In this document: positions 56,259 through 64,000 of the stretch, piece by piece
How the letters are laid out: the number at the start of each line of letters is the position of its first letter
How positions within the stretch are numbered: the stretch's first letter is position 1
Assembly (NCBI RefSeq): GCF_918698115.1
Contig: NZ_CAKKLV010000001.1
Span: forward strand, 372,001-436,000
Source: Peribacillus sp. Bi96
GTDB taxonomy: Bacteria > Bacillota > Bacilli > Bacillales > DSM-1321
Reading direction: 5' to 3'
DNA length: 64,000 nucleotides
Notes under the pieces: model-generated
Databases searched by the model: none
What the model was told of the DNA's origin: nothing
What the model saw: the letters and a program-made list of their open reading frames with translations, nothing else
Translations under genes and position numbers: made by a program

Positions 56259-56414
56259 TTATCTTTTCTCTACGAATAAAAGAATAAAAGTTGCAAGCGG
56301 ACCTAAGAATAATGATAGCATGAACCAATTTAAGGCCGTTCTATTTTTACCTTGAGCAAGTCCGGCGTTTATGAGTGCCAACGTTCCCCAACCTACAAAA
56401 AAAGAATTATCCAT
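56259..56414 (-). CDS. Small membrane protein
   Basis: A 51-residue ORF on the minus strand: MDNSFFVGWGTLALINAGLA, then the polar QGKNRTALNWF, then a second hydrophobic segment (MLSLFLGPLATFILLFV) and basic end EKR. AAAGGTG lies eight bases before the ATG. Two short membrane segments with a polar turn. It lies between dispersed repeats. The QGKNR-xxxW-F turn recalls small two-helix proteins of bacilli, but I cannot name a family. Confidence 0.7.
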   Translation of the reverse strand: MDNSFFVGWGTLALINAGLAQGKNRTALNWFMLSLFLGPLATFILLFVEKR

Positions 56415-56548
56415 CTCATTCACACCTTTCTCTCATTGAATCAATAGTAGCATACGTATATGAATATTCCTGGTCATTTCATGAAATGCCTAGTACATAC
56501 AGGAAACAAATTGAGTGCATTTTTTAAGCTGAGTAAATAAAACTAAGC

Positions 56549-56666
56549 TGATTGGAACAGGTGTACGAGACTGCGGGAATACGCGTCCAAGAGAGACCCC
56601 CGCAGGCGCAAAAGCGCCGTGGGCGGACCTCCCGCGGAAAGCGAGTGCCTGGAGTGGAAATTAACG
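56549..56666. repeat. Dispersed GC-rich repeat element, copy 1
   Basis: TGATTGGAACAGGTGTACGA, then internal dyads GCGGG / CCCGC and AGACCCCCGCAGG, then CCGCGGAAAGCGAGTGCCTG and GGAAATTAAC. Sequence of this type recurs in many Bacillaceae genomes in intergenic DNA. Much GC-richer than its surroundings, with strong folding potential. Copy 2 lies 54 bases on. Confidence 0.8.
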
Positions 56667-57075
56667 TTCGAATTTCAAGACAGTTACAAAAGAGGTTCCA
56701 TCTAAATGTCAAAACAAATTTGATTGGAACAGGTCTACGAGACCTGCGGGAAATACGCGTTTAAGGGAGACCCCCGCAGGAGCATAGAACGCTGAGGGCG
56801 GACAATCCGCGGAAGTGAGTGCCTGAAGTGTAAATTAACTACACCCCTCAAAAAAACTGTAGACAAAGATATCACTATTTTCCTATAAAATTACGGCTGT
56901 ATATTGACAAAACTAGTGCATTTTTGCCATAAATAGAGTAGTGAAGAATGTAGTTTTGCAAAAAACATGTAATTATTTGTTGATTTTAGTATAATGTTCG
57001 AAGCAAAGATTAATTAGAGAAAGCATCATCAAGAAACCATTCTGTAGTTGGTGTGAGTTTGCAGGGGGAATGAAA
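56667..57075. other. Repeat-bearing gap upstream of mltG
   Basis: Contains repeat copy 2 and then ~235 bases of AT-rich DNA. TATAAT at 56990-56995 is a possible -10 for mltG but has no good -35. No gene seen. Confidence 0.4.
56721..56840. repeat. Dispersed GC-rich repeat element, copy 2
   Basis: Same order of blocks as copy 1 with scattered differences: TGATTGGAACAGGTCTACGA, GAGACCCCCGCAGGAG, CCGCGGAAGTGAGTGCCTG, AAATTAAC. Tandem pairing of two copies suggests local duplication or successive insertion. Confidence 0.8.
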
Positions 57076-58212
57076 ATGGATGAAAAAGATAAAAATTTAT
57101 CTAAAAAGGAACATATCCAAATGAAATTGTTAGAACGGCAAGGAGAAGCAAAGCTTGTACGTAAAATTATCATGATTACGATAGCTTCGCTTATTTTACT
57201 AATCGGTATAGTTAGTCTGGTAGGTTTTTTATATATCAACTCTGCCATGAAACCAGTCGATCCAGATGATGACACCATCAAGAAAGTGAAAATCCCCATC
57301 GGTTCATCCGTGAACGGAATTTCGACACTGCTTGAAGAGCAGGGGATAATAAAGGACGCACGCGTATTCAAATATTATATTAAATTCCGCAATGAATCCG
57401 GTTTCCAGGCAGGTGAGTATAAATTATCACCTTCGATGCCAATTAAAGATATTGTAACAAGCATCAAAACCGGGAAACTCATGAAAGAAGCGGCATTGAA
57501 GATCACGATTCCTGAAGGGAAACAGCTTATCCAAATCGCCGATATCATTGCAGTGAAGACGGGCCAAGATCCGAAAAAAGTTTTCAAGGAATTGAATGAT
57601 AAGAAATTCGTAAAGTCCATGCAAGAGCATTATCCGGAGCTATTGACGTCGGAAATTGAAAATGAAAAGATTTTATATCCGCTTGAAGGGTACCTTTTCC
57701 CAGCGACTTATGATTTTTATGAGGAAAAACCAACATTGGAATCCATAGTCATCGAGATGCTGAAGAAATCGGATGAGACCTTACAGGCATACGAACCCCA
57801 AATGAAAAAGAACGATTATTCCGTACACAAGATGCTGACCTTCGCTTCGCTAGTTGAAGAAGAAGCAACGGCACAAGTCGATCGCGGTAAAATAGCTTCC
57901 GTCTTTTACAATCGTATCGAGGAAGATATGCCGCTTCAAACGGATCCAACCGTCTTGTATGCAAAGGGTTCACATAAAAGTAAGGTGTTTTACAAAGACC
58001 TTGAGGTGAAGTCCCCATATAATACGTACAAGAACAAGGGGCTACCTCCAGGGCCGATTGCCAATGCTGGAACGACATCGATCGAAGCGGTATTGAAACC
58101 CGAGAAAACGGATTTCCTATACTTCTTGGCGACACCTGAAGGGGAAGTGCTTTACTCCAAAACATTGGAGGACCACAATAATAAAAAGGCAGAGCATATT
58201 TCCAATAAATAA
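57076..58212 (+). CDS. mltG: Endolytic murein transglycosylase MltG (YrrL)
   Basis: Membrane-anchored lytic transglycosylase of 378 residues that releases nascent glycan strands. Cytosolic basic start, one membrane helix (about 37-60, IIMITIASLILLIGIVSLVG), a LysM-like domain, then the YceG catalytic domain with FASLVEEEATAQVDRGKIAS near 256, whose first Glu is the likely catalytic residue, and PYNTYKNKGLPPGPIANAG near 315. ATG 57076 is preferred over 57070 because the GGGGG box needs more spacing. Confidence 0.95.
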   Translation: MDEKDKNLSKKEHIQMKLLERQGEAKLVRKIIMITIASLILLIGIVSLVGFLYINSAMKPVDPDDDTIKKVKIPIGSSVNGISTLLEEQGIIKDARVFKYYIKFRNESGFQAGEYKLSPSMPIKDIVTSIKTGKLMKEAALKITIPEGKQLIQIADIIAVKTGQDPKKVFKELNDKKFVKSMQEHYPELLTSEIENEKILYPLEGYLFPATYDFYEEKPTLESIVIEMLKKSDETLQAYEPQMKKNDYSVHKMLTFASLVEEEATAQVDRGKIASVFYNRIEEDMPLQTDPTVLYAKGSHKSKVFYKDLEVKSPYNTYKNKGLPPGPIANAGTTSIEAVLKPEKTDFLYFLATPEGEVLYSKTLEDHNNKKAEHISNK

Positions 58213-58226
58213 TGCTTAGCCACTGC

Positions 58227-58258
58227 GGGGGGAGAGATATTACTTTCCCCTTGTTTTT
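58227..58258 (+). terminator. Terminator after mltG
   Basis: GGGGAGAG / CTTTCCCC stem (one G-T pair), then TTGTTTTT. Confidence 0.8.
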
Positions 58259-58269
58259 ATGATAGAATA

Positions 58270-58338
58270 GTACAAGTGAATTTATTGGATCCGATTTTTA
58301 TCGGTGACTGTAACTCGGCGAATGCCGGGTTTTATTTT
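58270..58338 (+). ncRNA. Candidate small RNA or leader with two hairpins
   Basis: Between mltG and trmR: a CCGAT / ATCGG hairpin and then a terminator (ACTCGGC-GAAT-GCCGGGT followed by TTTATTTT) ending near 58338. The mltG gene already has its own terminator, so this second one must end another transcript, possibly a short RNA starting near 58270 after the TAGAAT-like box at 58263. Could also be an attenuated leader of the trmR operon. Confidence 0.35.
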
Positions 58339-58477
58339 GAAAGATAAGGAAATGTAGATCGAAAAAGCATACTTGTTTCAGCTCTTTGTAAAATAAAAAA
58401 AGATGAAAATCTTTTGTCTACTTTTTTTCATGAACTGATCAAGCGCTTTCGGTTTTCTTATAATTGGAGGAAACGTC

Positions 58478-59143
58478 TTGAACGGAAAAATAGAACAATA
58501 TCTTCATTCCTTAATTCCGGAGCGTACGGGTTTGATTAAGGAGTTGGAAGATTTTGCGATGGAAAACAATGTGCCGATCATGGAGCCGGAAGGGATAGAG
58601 GTACTGCTTCAGATTTTGAGGCTTCATCAGCCGAAGGCGATATTGGAGGTTGGCTCGGCTATTGGCTATTCGGCCATTAGGATGGCTGAGACCCTTCCGG
58701 AAGCTCAAATCGTGACACTTGAACGGAATGAAGCCCGAATTGAGCAGGCAAGAGCTAACATCAAGAAGGCTGGCCTGTCGGACAGGATCACCCTCATTGA
58801 AGGAGATGCCCTTGAAGCAGGACCGAAAGTCATGGAACATGGTCCGTTTGATATCATCTTCGTTGATGCAGCTAAAGGGCAGTACAAGCGCTTCTTTGAG
58901 CTGTTTGAACCATTCCTTGCCGAGGCTGGCATTATCATTACTGATAATGTATTATTTAAAGGCTTGGTTGCTGAAAACATTGAAGAAATGGAAATGACGA
59001 GAAGAAAGCGAGCTCTCATCAAAAAAATCAGAGATTTTAACATCTGGTTACATGACCATCCAAATTTCGATACCGTGATTTTGCCGATTGGTGATGGTGT
59101 GGCCATTAGTAAACATAGAGGTGACAAAAATGAAAAAGCCTGA
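58478..59143 (+). CDS. trmR: tRNA 5-hydroxyuridine methyltransferase TrmR (YrrM)
   Basis: SAM-dependent O-methyltransferase of 221 residues. SAM motif ILEVGSAIGYSAIRMAE near 54-70, FDIIFVDAAKGQYKRFFELF near 125 with the metal-binding Asp, and ITDNVLFKG. In B. subtilis TrmR makes 5-methoxyuridine at tRNA position 34 from the hydroxyuridine produced by TrhP. Start is TTG with TGGAGGAA seven bases before. It overlaps trhP1 by 14 bases. Confidence 0.93.
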   Translation: MNGKIEQYLHSLIPERTGLIKELEDFAMENNVPIMEPEGIEVLLQILRLHQPKAILEVGSAIGYSAIRMAETLPEAQIVTLERNEARIEQARANIKKAGLSDRITLIEGDALEAGPKVMEHGPFDIIFVDAAKGQYKRFFELFEPFLAEAGIIITDNVLFKGLVAENIEEMEMTRRKRALIKKIRDFNIWLHDHPNFDTVILPIGDGVAISKHRGDKNEKA

Positions 59144-60059
59144 ATTACTCGTGACTCCGACAAGTGTCGATCATATAACAGAACTCATCGATACTGGCGC
59201 TGACGCCTTCGTTATTGGCGAACAACGTTATGCGCTAAGGCTGGCAGGGGAGTTCAACCGTGAAGATGTCAAGAAGGCGATTGAGCTTGCACATGCCTCA
59301 GGCAAGAAAGTCTACGTGTCCATGAACGCCATTTTTCATAATGAAAAGGTGGACGAGCTTGAAGAGTATGTAGCATTCCTTGCCGATGCTGGTGCTGACC
59401 GGATCATTTTCGGTGATCCCGCAGTCTTAATGGCTGTCCGTGCCGTTGCGCCGGATATGCCCTTGCACTGGAACACAGAGATGACGGTAACGAACTGGTA
59501 CACATGTAATTATTGGGGAAAACGGGGTGCTGTCCGTGCCTTAGCTGCCCGTGAAATCAGTTTGGACGAGATCGTTGAAATGAAGGAAAATGCCGAAGTC
59601 GAGATTGAAGTGCAAGTGCACGGCATGACGTGCATGTTCCAATCGAAGCGCACACTCCTGGGGAATTATTTTGAATACCAGGGTAAGGCATTGGAAGTGG
59701 AAAATCGGAAGGAACATAGAAATTTGTTTCTGCATGATAAGGAACGTGAAAATAAATACCCGATTTATGAGGATGAAAATGGTACACATATCATGAGTCC
59801 CAATGACATGTGCATGATTGATGAACTTCAGGAATTGATTGAGGCGGAAATAGATTCCCTGAAAATCGAAGGGCTATTACAAACACCGGAATATATCACG
59901 GAAATGACAAAGTTATATCGGGAAGCCATTGACGTATGTGCAGAAGATCCTGATCGTTATGATGATATGAAAGCGGAACTATATGAAAAAGTCAAAGCAG
60001 TTCAGCCGGATAGCCGTGAGCTGGATACAGGGTTCTTCTTTAAAGAATCGGTTTATTAA
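59130..60059 (+). CDS. trhP1: U32 family tRNA hydroxylation protein TrhP1 (YrrN)
   Basis: Peptidase U32-family protein of 309 residues, equal to B. subtilis YrrN. It has PTSVDHITELIDTGADAFVI, YVSMNAIFHNEKVDELEEY and DSLKIEGLLQTPEYI. The Cys cluster of the larger paralogue is reduced to a single CMFQSKRTLLGNYFEYQ region, as expected for the small subunit type. ATG 59130 follows GAGGTGAC; the frame extends upstream but within trmR. Acts with TrhP2 in prephenate-dependent U34 hydroxylation. Confidence 0.93.
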   Translation: MKKPELLVTPTSVDHITELIDTGADAFVIGEQRYALRLAGEFNREDVKKAIELAHASGKKVYVSMNAIFHNEKVDELEEYVAFLADAGADRIIFGDPAVLMAVRAVAPDMPLHWNTEMTVTNWYTCNYWGKRGAVRALAAREISLDEIVEMKENAEVEIEVQVHGMTCMFQSKRTLLGNYFEYQGKALEVENRKEHRNLFLHDKERENKYPIYEDENGTHIMSPNDMCMIDELQELIEAEIDSLKIEGLLQTPEYITEMTKLYREAIDVCAEDPDRYDDMKAELYEKVKAVQPDSRELDTGFFFKESVY

Positions 60060-60091
60060 AGAAAAGGGTAAGAGAAAGAGGAGGAATAGCC

Positions 60092-61363
60092 TTGAATGCT
60101 ATTGCTGATAAAATTTCCAAGATCATTGATGGAAAGAGAGTCATTGTAAAAAAACCGGAATTGCTGGCTCCGGCTGGAAACCTGGAAAAATTAAAAATCG
60201 CCGTTCATTACGGAGCAGATGCCGTGTTTATTGGCGGGCAGGAATATGGTCTTCGGTCCAATGCCGGTAACTTCACGTTTGAGGAAATGAAGGAAGGCGT
60301 CGAATTCGCCAAAAAGTATGGTGCTAAAGTATATGTAACCACTAATATTTTCGCACATAATGAAAATATCGATGGCCTTGATGAATATCTCGAAGGGCTT
60401 CAGGAGGCCGGTGTTCATGGAATCATCGTTGCCGATCCATTAATCATAGAAACTTGTAAACGGGTCGCTCCAAACGTCGAAATCCATTTAAGCACGCAGC
60501 AATCGCTTTCGAACTGGAAGGCCGTTCAGTATTGGAAAGAGGAAGGGTTGGAGCGTGTTGTTTTGGCGCGTGAGACCAGTGCTGATGAAATCCGTGAAAT
60601 GAAGGAGAAAGTCGATATCGAAATCGAAGCTTTCGTTCACGGGGCTATGTGCATTGCCTATTCAGGACGCTGCACCCTTTCGAATCATATGACTGCGCGT
60701 GATTCAAACCGCGGCGGCTGTTGTCAGTCTTGCCGGTGGGATTACGATTTATATGAGTTGGATCAAGATGGGGAAAAAGCCTTGTTCGAGAAAGAAGATG
60801 CTCCATTTGCAATGAGTCCAAAAGACTTGAAATTGATTGAATCTTTGCCACGCATGATCGAAATTGGCATAGATAGTTTAAAAGTCGAAGGACGAATGAA
60901 GTCCATACATTATATTGCTACAGTAGTCAGCGTCTATCGTAAAGTGATCGATGCGTATTGTGCCGATCCGGACAATTTCAAAATCAAACAAGAATGGCTG
61001 GAAGAGCTTGATAAGTGCGCGAACCGTGAGACGGCATCATCGTTCATGGAAGGGGAAATTCCTGGGTATAAACAGCAAATGTTCGGGAATCATACCGTAA
61101 AGACTCGCTTCGACTTCGCAGGATTGGTGCTGGATTACAACGAAGAAACTCAAATGGTAACCATGCAACAACGTAACTTCTTCAAGCCTGGAGATGAAGT
61201 GGAGTTTTTTGGACCGGAAATCGAAAACTTCACTCAAAAAATCGGTACGATCTGGGATGAGTCAGGCAAAGAGCTGGAGGCCGCTCGCCATCCGCTTCAA
61301 ATTGTCCGCATTCAAGTAGATAATCAAGTATATGTGAACAATATGATGCGGAAGGAGAATTGA
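60092..61363 (+). CDS. trhP2: U32 family tRNA hydroxylation protein TrhP2 (YrrO)
   Basis: Protein of 423 residues, full-length U32 family member. It has [20 protein letters not shown] near 27, the U32 signature [20 protein letters not shown] and a second Cys pair in [13 protein letters not shown], which together could hold an iron-sulfur cluster as in RlhA/TrhP. A C-terminal beta-barrel-like domain (about 335-420) follows. With TrhP1 it makes 5-hydroxyuridine at tRNA position 34. udk starts two bases after its stop. Confidence 0.94.
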   Translation: MNAIADKISKIIDGKRVIVKKPELLAPAGNLEKLKIAVHYGADAVFIGGQEYGLRSNAGNFTFEEMKEGVEFAKKYGAKVYVTTNIFAHNENIDGLDEYLEGLQEAGVHGIIVADPLIIETCKRVAPNVEIHLSTQQSLSNWKAVQYWKEEGLERVVLARETSADEIREMKEKVDIEIEAFVHGAMCIAYSGRCTLSNHMTARDSNRGGCCQSCRWDYDLYELDQDGEKALFEKEDAPFAMSPKDLKLIESLPRMIEIGIDSLKVEGRMKSIHYIATVVSVYRKVIDAYCADPDNFKIKQEWLEELDKCANRETASSFMEGEIPGYKQQMFGNHTVKTRFDFAGLVLDYNEETQMVTMQQRNFFKPGDEVEFFGPEIENFTQKIGTIWDESGKELEAARHPLQIVRIQVDNQVYVNNMMRKEN

Positions 61364-61364
61364 C

Positions 61365-62003
61365 ATGACAAGGAAAAAACCAATGGTCATCGGAGTTACA
61401 GGAGGGTCGGGTTCAGGTAAAACAAGTGTTACCCGTTCCATTTTTGAATTCTTTCAAGGACATTCGATCTTGATGATCGAACAGGATTATTATTATAAAG
61501 ATCAAAGTCATCTGCCGTTTGAAGAGCGGTTGAAAACGAATTATGATCATCCGCTTGCGTTTGATAATGATTTGTTGATTGATCACCTTAACGCATTACT
61601 TCGTTATGAAACGATAGAAAAACCCGTTTATGATTATTCGATTCATACGCGTTCAGCAGAAGTCGTCACTGTTGAGCCGCAGGATGTCATAATCCTTGAA
61701 GGGATTCTTGTGCTGGAGGATGAGCGCCTTCGAGACTTGATGGATATGAAGCTATATGTTGATACGGACGCAGACTTGCGGATACTCAGACGGATGACGC
61801 GTGATATTCAAGAACGCGGCCGTTCCTTGGATTCTGTCATTGACCAATACATCAGTGTCGTCCGCCCAATGCATAATCAGTTCATTGAGCCGACGAAACG
61901 TTATGCCGACATCATCATTCCTGAAGGTGGTCAGAACCATGTGGCGATTGACCTTATGGTGACAAAAATTCAAACAATCCTTGAACAAAAGTCTTTTTTG
62001 TAA
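61365..62003 (+). CDS. udk: Uridine kinase
   Basis: P-loop kinase of 212 residues for pyrimidine salvage (uridine/cytidine to UMP/CMP). Walker [14 protein letters not shown] near 10-22, [33 protein letters not shown] and [16 protein letters not shown] are family hallmarks. Length matches the bacterial enzyme. GGAGAATTGAC precedes the ATG. Last gene of the trmR-trhP1-trhP2-udk run. Confidence 0.96.
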   Translation: MTRKKPMVIGVTGGSGSGKTSVTRSIFEFFQGHSILMIEQDYYYKDQSHLPFEERLKTNYDHPLAFDNDLLIDHLNALLRYETIEKPVYDYSIHTRSAEVVTVEPQDVIILEGILVLEDERLRDLMDMKLYVDTDADLRILRRMTRDIQERGRSLDSVIDQYISVVRPMHNQFIEPTKRYADIIIPEGGQNHVAIDLMVTKIQTILEQKSFL

Positions 62004-62308
62004 TAACATAGCATAAATAATGATAGGTGCCATTTTCCTCCGTTTTTTAAATAATCCCGTTTATTTATTGGGAAAGACTGGACAAATGTTGGAAAACGCA
62101 ATACTCTATTCTTGATACAGAATGAACCGGCTGCTCACCGCAGTCGGTTTATATACTAAGGAACGGATTGTTTCTTGGTATCGATTGCGCGTACTTTTTA
62201 AGTCGCGCACTTATATATTTTGACTCAATTTTAGGGTTAAGCACTATATAGTACATAAACTTGTCACAGCGAATGCTTGCTGTAAAGAATTAGAAGGAGT
62301 GAAGGGTT
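62004..62308. other. Intergenic region between udk and greA
   Basis: Holds a hairpin AACCGGCTGC / GCAGTCGGTT at about 62124-62153 with a short T-rich tail, a possible end for the udk transcript. TTGACT at 62220 with TATATA 19 bases on is a weak greA promoter candidate. No gene seen. Confidence 0.4.
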
Positions 62309-62785
62309 TTGGCAATTGAAAAAGAATATCCAATGACTAAAGAAGGTAAGTTAAAGCTTGAACAGGAACTGGAACAATTAAAAACGGTTAAACGGAAAGA
62401 AGTAGTGGAAAGAATTAAAATCGCCCGCAGTTTTGGAGACCTTTCCGAAAACTCAGAGTACGATTCCGCAAAAGAAGAGCAGGCATTCGTTGAAGGACGT
62501 ATTACAACAATCGAAAACATGATCCGTAATGCAAAAATCATTGAAGGCAATGATTCGAATACAGATACAGTTTCACTTGGAAAGTCGGTAACATTCGTAG
62601 AACTTCCAAACGGTGACGAAGAAACATATTCCATCGTTGGAAGCGTTGAAGCGGACCCATTCGAAGGGAAAATTTCCAATGATTCTCCAATCGCGAAAAG
62701 CCTGATAGGGAAAAGGGTCGGCGACAAAGTATCGATCCAAACACCTGGCGGCGAAATGAGCGTCAAGATTGTATCCATCAGCTAA
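62309..62785 (+). CDS. greA: Transcription elongation factor GreA
   Basis: Protein of 158 residues that rescues backtracked RNA polymerase. The N-terminal coiled coil (about 10-75) has the catalytic tip acidic residues in [19 protein letters not shown]. The C-terminal FKBP-like domain includes [21 protein letters not shown] start with AGAAGGAGTG upstream. A terminator follows. Confidence 0.97.
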   Translation: MAIEKEYPMTKEGKLKLEQELEQLKTVKRKEVVERIKIARSFGDLSENSEYDSAKEEQAFVEGRITTIENMIRNAKIIEGNDSNTDTVSLGKSVTFVELPNGDEETYSIVGSVEADPFEGKISNDSPIAKSLIGKRVGDKVSIQTPGGEMSVKIVSIS

Positions 62786-62796
62786 TCAACGGTTTA

Positions 62797-62829
62797 AGAG
62801 GGTGTCCTTAGGGGCATCCTCTTTTTTTT
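62797..62829 (+). terminator. Terminator after greA
   Basis: AGAGGGTGTCC / GGGGCATCCTCT stem with G-T pairs and a run of eight T. Confidence 0.92.
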
Positions 62830-62907
62830 GGAAAAATGTTGCTTGAAATTTGTTCGTAATTGTTTAAAAATTCGCAACTCGTCAACAATGGTTACGAGGT
62901 GTATTTT

Positions 62908-64000
62908 ATGAAAAAGAAACGAATGAGGTTGCTGGCTATTTTATTGACCACTTTTATGCTGATGCTCATAGGCAGACTTGCCTACATCCAACTTGTATCG
63001 ACAGAATCTTTTTCAAAACATGATGTGAACCTAATAGAAGCAAGCGTGAAACAGCGTTCACAAATATTAAAGATTGATGATGGACGTGGAAAGTTTTATG
63101 ACCGAAATGGGGAACCACTAGCCCATGAAGAAATTCCGACGCTCGTCCTGTTTCCATTTTTGAACAAAATGACATGGCCTATAGATGAAATTGCCTCGAT
63201 AATCGGCAGATCGGAAAGTGAGCTGAAAAGGGCAATTGAACAAGCGGATGAACCATTCGTATTTGGCGGGGATGAACCGATAGAATTGACGGCCAGCCAA
63301 TCGAAGGCTATCAATCAATTGAAAATCCCAGGGGTCTTTGCCGTGAACGAAAAATTATATCACGATCAAACCCCTGCAGCACAATTGATCGGCACGACGA
63401 ATATATCAGATGCGGAAAAGAAAAAACGTTATCCCGACTTGAATTTATCTCCTGAAACGAAAATAGGCAATACAGGACTGCAAAGGACCTTTGATGAGTT
63501 CTTGCTTTCCTCTGGAGAATCGAAGCTCGTGTTTCACGTAGACGCCAGTGGAGGCCCCATGTTCGGTGTCGATGTTAAATACGTCGAACCAGCGAACCCT
63601 CTTTACCCAGTGAAGGTCGTAACGACGATTGATAAAGGAATTCAGGAAAAAGCGGAGAAGCTCGTCGATGAACGCGGCATAAAAAAGGGCGGCCTCGTAC
63701 TGATCGATATCGAAAAAAGTGAAATCGTTGCCATGGTATCACGTCCAGCACTTAATATAAAAGACCCGAATGGCGAAGGAGCCGTCAATATGATGCTGAC
63801 TCAAAAAACTCCAGGCTCCGTCTTTAAAACGGTCACGGCAGCTGCGGCCATTGATTATAAAGCGGCTAGTCCTTCCAGGACGTTTAATTGTAATTTGACG
63901 ATTGACGGAAAGACGGATAAACAGAGGGAACTCGGCATGCTTAATTTTGAAAATAGCTTTGCCCAAAGCTGTAACAGGACGTTTGCTGAATTGTCACAGG
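62908..64000 (+). CDS. pbpI: Class B penicillin-binding protein (YrrR/PbpI-like), N-terminal part
   Basis: Runs off the window; 364 codons visible. Short cytosolic start, one membrane helix (LLAILLTTFMLMLIGRLAYI, about 8-27), a PBP dimer domain with DGRGKFYDRNGEPLA near 52, then the transpeptidase domain. The active-site Ser is in TPGSVFKT (SxxK), and the SxN triad element is FAQSCNRTF close to the edge. CGAGGTG lies before the ATG. The B. subtilis gene in the same place is a sporulation-associated PBP. Confidence 0.92.
   Translation, partial: MKKKRMRLLAILLTTFMLMLIGRLAYIQLVSTESFSKHDVNLIEASVKQRSQILKIDDGRGKFYDRNGEPLAHEEIPTLVLFPFLNKMTWPIDEIASIIGRSESELKRAIEQADEPFVFGGDEPIELTASQSKAINQLKIPGVFAVNEKLYHDQTPAAQLIGTTNISDAEKKKRYPDLNLSPETKIGNTGLQRTFDEFLLSSGESKLVFHVDASGGPMFGVDVKYVEPANPLYPVKVVTTIDKGIQEKAEKLVDERGIKKGGLVLIDIEKSEIVAMVSRPALNIKDPNGEGAVNMMLTQKTPGSVFKTVTAAAAIDYKAASPSRTFNCNLTIDGKTDKQRELGMLNFENSFAQSCNRTFAELSQ

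Noticed and set aside
59557..59787. Minus-strand ORFs within trhP1
   Set aside because: Antisense to conserved U32-family sequence and without start signals.

Overview
The window reads as a chromosome segment of a low-GC, endospore-forming member of the Bacillaceae, probably near Bacillus or Peribacillus. Three things point there: a gene order on the right (rarA, cymR, yrvO, mnmA, yrrB, recD2, yrrD, yrrI, alaS, yrzL, yrrK, yrzB, mltG, trmR, trhP1, trhP2, udk, greA, yrrR) that matches the Bacillus subtilis yrr region almost gene for gene; two CotB-type spore-coat genes; and a BY-kinase/PHP-phosphatase pair of the YwqCDE type. The genus is an inference.

Bases 1-17,790 are a Wzx/Wzy-dependent capsule or exopolysaccharide locus. 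It starts inside a chain-length co-polymerase and continues with its tyrosine kinase and phosphatase, a WbpM-type membrane dehydratase, the initiating sugar transferase and a reductase. Next come a WbuB-like glycosyltransferase, the complete CapE-CapF-CapG route to UDP-L-FucNAc, a UDP-HexNAc 6-dehydrogenase, two more glycosyltransferases, the polymerase, an acetyltransferase and the flippase.

Bases 17,900-31,120 hold a lasso-peptide region of the paeninodin/pseudomycoidin type. The core, 24,197-30,256, is cyclase, a 41-residue precursor, HPr-kinase-like precursor kinase, RRE protein B1, protease B2 and ABC exporter. A lasso-associated nucleotidyltransferase lies about 5 kb upstream, separated by a membrane-anchored beta-helix protein and 2.2 kb of decayed DNA. 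A diverged ~400-bp block carrying a 41-residue basic ORF flanks the core on both sides. The right-hand copy is followed by a broken exporter-gene fragment, so a second lasso locus probably existed and decayed.

Bases 31,290-36,000 carry an orphan purF and a run of microprotein genes. These include a c-di-GMP-I (GEMM) riboswitch in front of a 34-residue SinI-like protein, framed by two near-identical transcription units (structured leader, 45-residue membrane microprotein, terminator).

Bases 36,000-42,300 hold an LCP-family gene, a zinc-ribbon/HTH protein, the two CotB-like genes, rarA and a NERD-domain pseudogene. From 42,500 to the end the DNA is higher in GC and conserved. It covers cysteine regulation and sulfur transfer to tRNA, RecD2, a T-box-controlled alaS, RuvX, MltG, the tRNA wobble-uridine hydroxylation/methylation genes, udk, greA and the start of a class B penicillin-binding protein. 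No tRNA, rRNA, CRISPR array or intact insertion sequence was recognised.
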